Under the pieces are notes generated by a model. The model made no database searches, had not been told where the DNA came from, and saw nothing but the letters and a program-made list of their open reading frames with translations. Below are positions 63,976 through 64,000 of a stretch of DNA of 64,000 bases, one piece after another. Numbering within the stretch: position 1 is the first letter of the stretch; each line of letters opens with the position of its first letter. Origin of the DNA: Membranipora membranacea (taxonomy: Eukaryota; Bryozoa; Gymnolaemata; Cheilostomatida; Membraniporidae); assembly GCA_914767715.1 (NCBI GenBank), contig OU612073.1, positions 20,336,001 to 20,400,000 on the forward strand, in the 5' to 3' direction. The position numbers and the translations under genes were made by a program.

Positions 63976-64000
63976 TGCTCATCTGATTATTGAATGTTGT

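Larger units (their letters stand above)
62453..64000. other. Upstream of the anaphylatoxin-module gene; no exon found
   Basis: Exon A starts after a good acceptor (TTCTCTTCTCAG), so at least one more exon is expected at higher coordinates, inside this stretch or beyond the window. I could not find one. A 31-bp unit is repeated twice at 62598-62659 (AAATGGGGCCATTCTACATT), and a C15 tract lies at 63961-63975. A plus-strand frame at 63273-63542 begins with a hydrophobic stretch but has no further support. Confidence 0.35.

Overview
This is animal nuclear DNA. It is AT-rich, protein genes are cut into many short exons with GT..AG introns, transposable-element debris is abundant, and the recognisable genes are metazoan housekeeping genes (OMA1, STEEP1/CXorf56, VTA1/LIP5, ALDH16A1) plus a ciliary-protein candidate and a matrix-type protein with anaphylatoxin-like modules. 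I infer an early-branching invertebrate, with a sponge or cnidarian most plausible, but the sequence does not prove the phylum. I found no rRNA, tRNA or CRISPR array.

Layout. Bases 1-6450 hold diverged, repeatedly duplicated non-coding segments, interrupted by a 5'-truncated, frameshifted non-LTR retrotransposon (1540-3195) flanked by a 17-bp target-site duplication. 6450-9198 is gene-poor. 9199-11960 (+) is a seven-exon gene resembling ciliary microtubule-inner protein CFAP107. It converges on OMA1 (17884-12344, -), and the two appear to share a palindromic poly(A) signal. The last OMA1 intron contains a minisatellite of about 69 copies of an 18-bp unit that duplicates the exon/intron junction. 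18003-18555 is a large fold-back, followed by a weak coding candidate and two further hairpin or word-repeat regions. STEEP1 (20584-27917, +) has a 5.9-kb third intron packed with nested fold-back elements. A small unknown gene (29354-28498, -) and VTA1 (29506-35284, +) are divergent with starts 151 bp apart. 38915-39958 (+) encodes a small secreted protein I do not recognise. 39959-44983 is gene-poor. ALDH16A1 (56184-44984, -) is complete in 16 exons. A small single-exon ORF (56775-57080, +) and a 14-exon gene for a protein with anaphylatoxin-like modules and highly charged His/Lys/Ser-rich linkers (62452-57394, -, 5' end not found) close the window.

How they relate. Neighbours do not form a pathway: OMA1 is mitochondrial quality control, STEEP1 is ER exit of STING, VTA1 is ESCRT/Vps4, and ALDH16A1 is an aldehyde-dehydrogenase family protein. 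Exon joins were built by hand from splice signals, reading phase and family similarity. For OMA1, STEEP1, VTA1 and ALDH16A1 every junction keeps frame and the predicted lengths (456, 219, 297 and 839 residues) are near the family norms. The previously undescribed candidates I would pursue first are the splice-donor minisatellite in OMA1, the charged anaphylatoxin-module protein, the small secreted precursor, and the fold-back cluster inside STEEP1.
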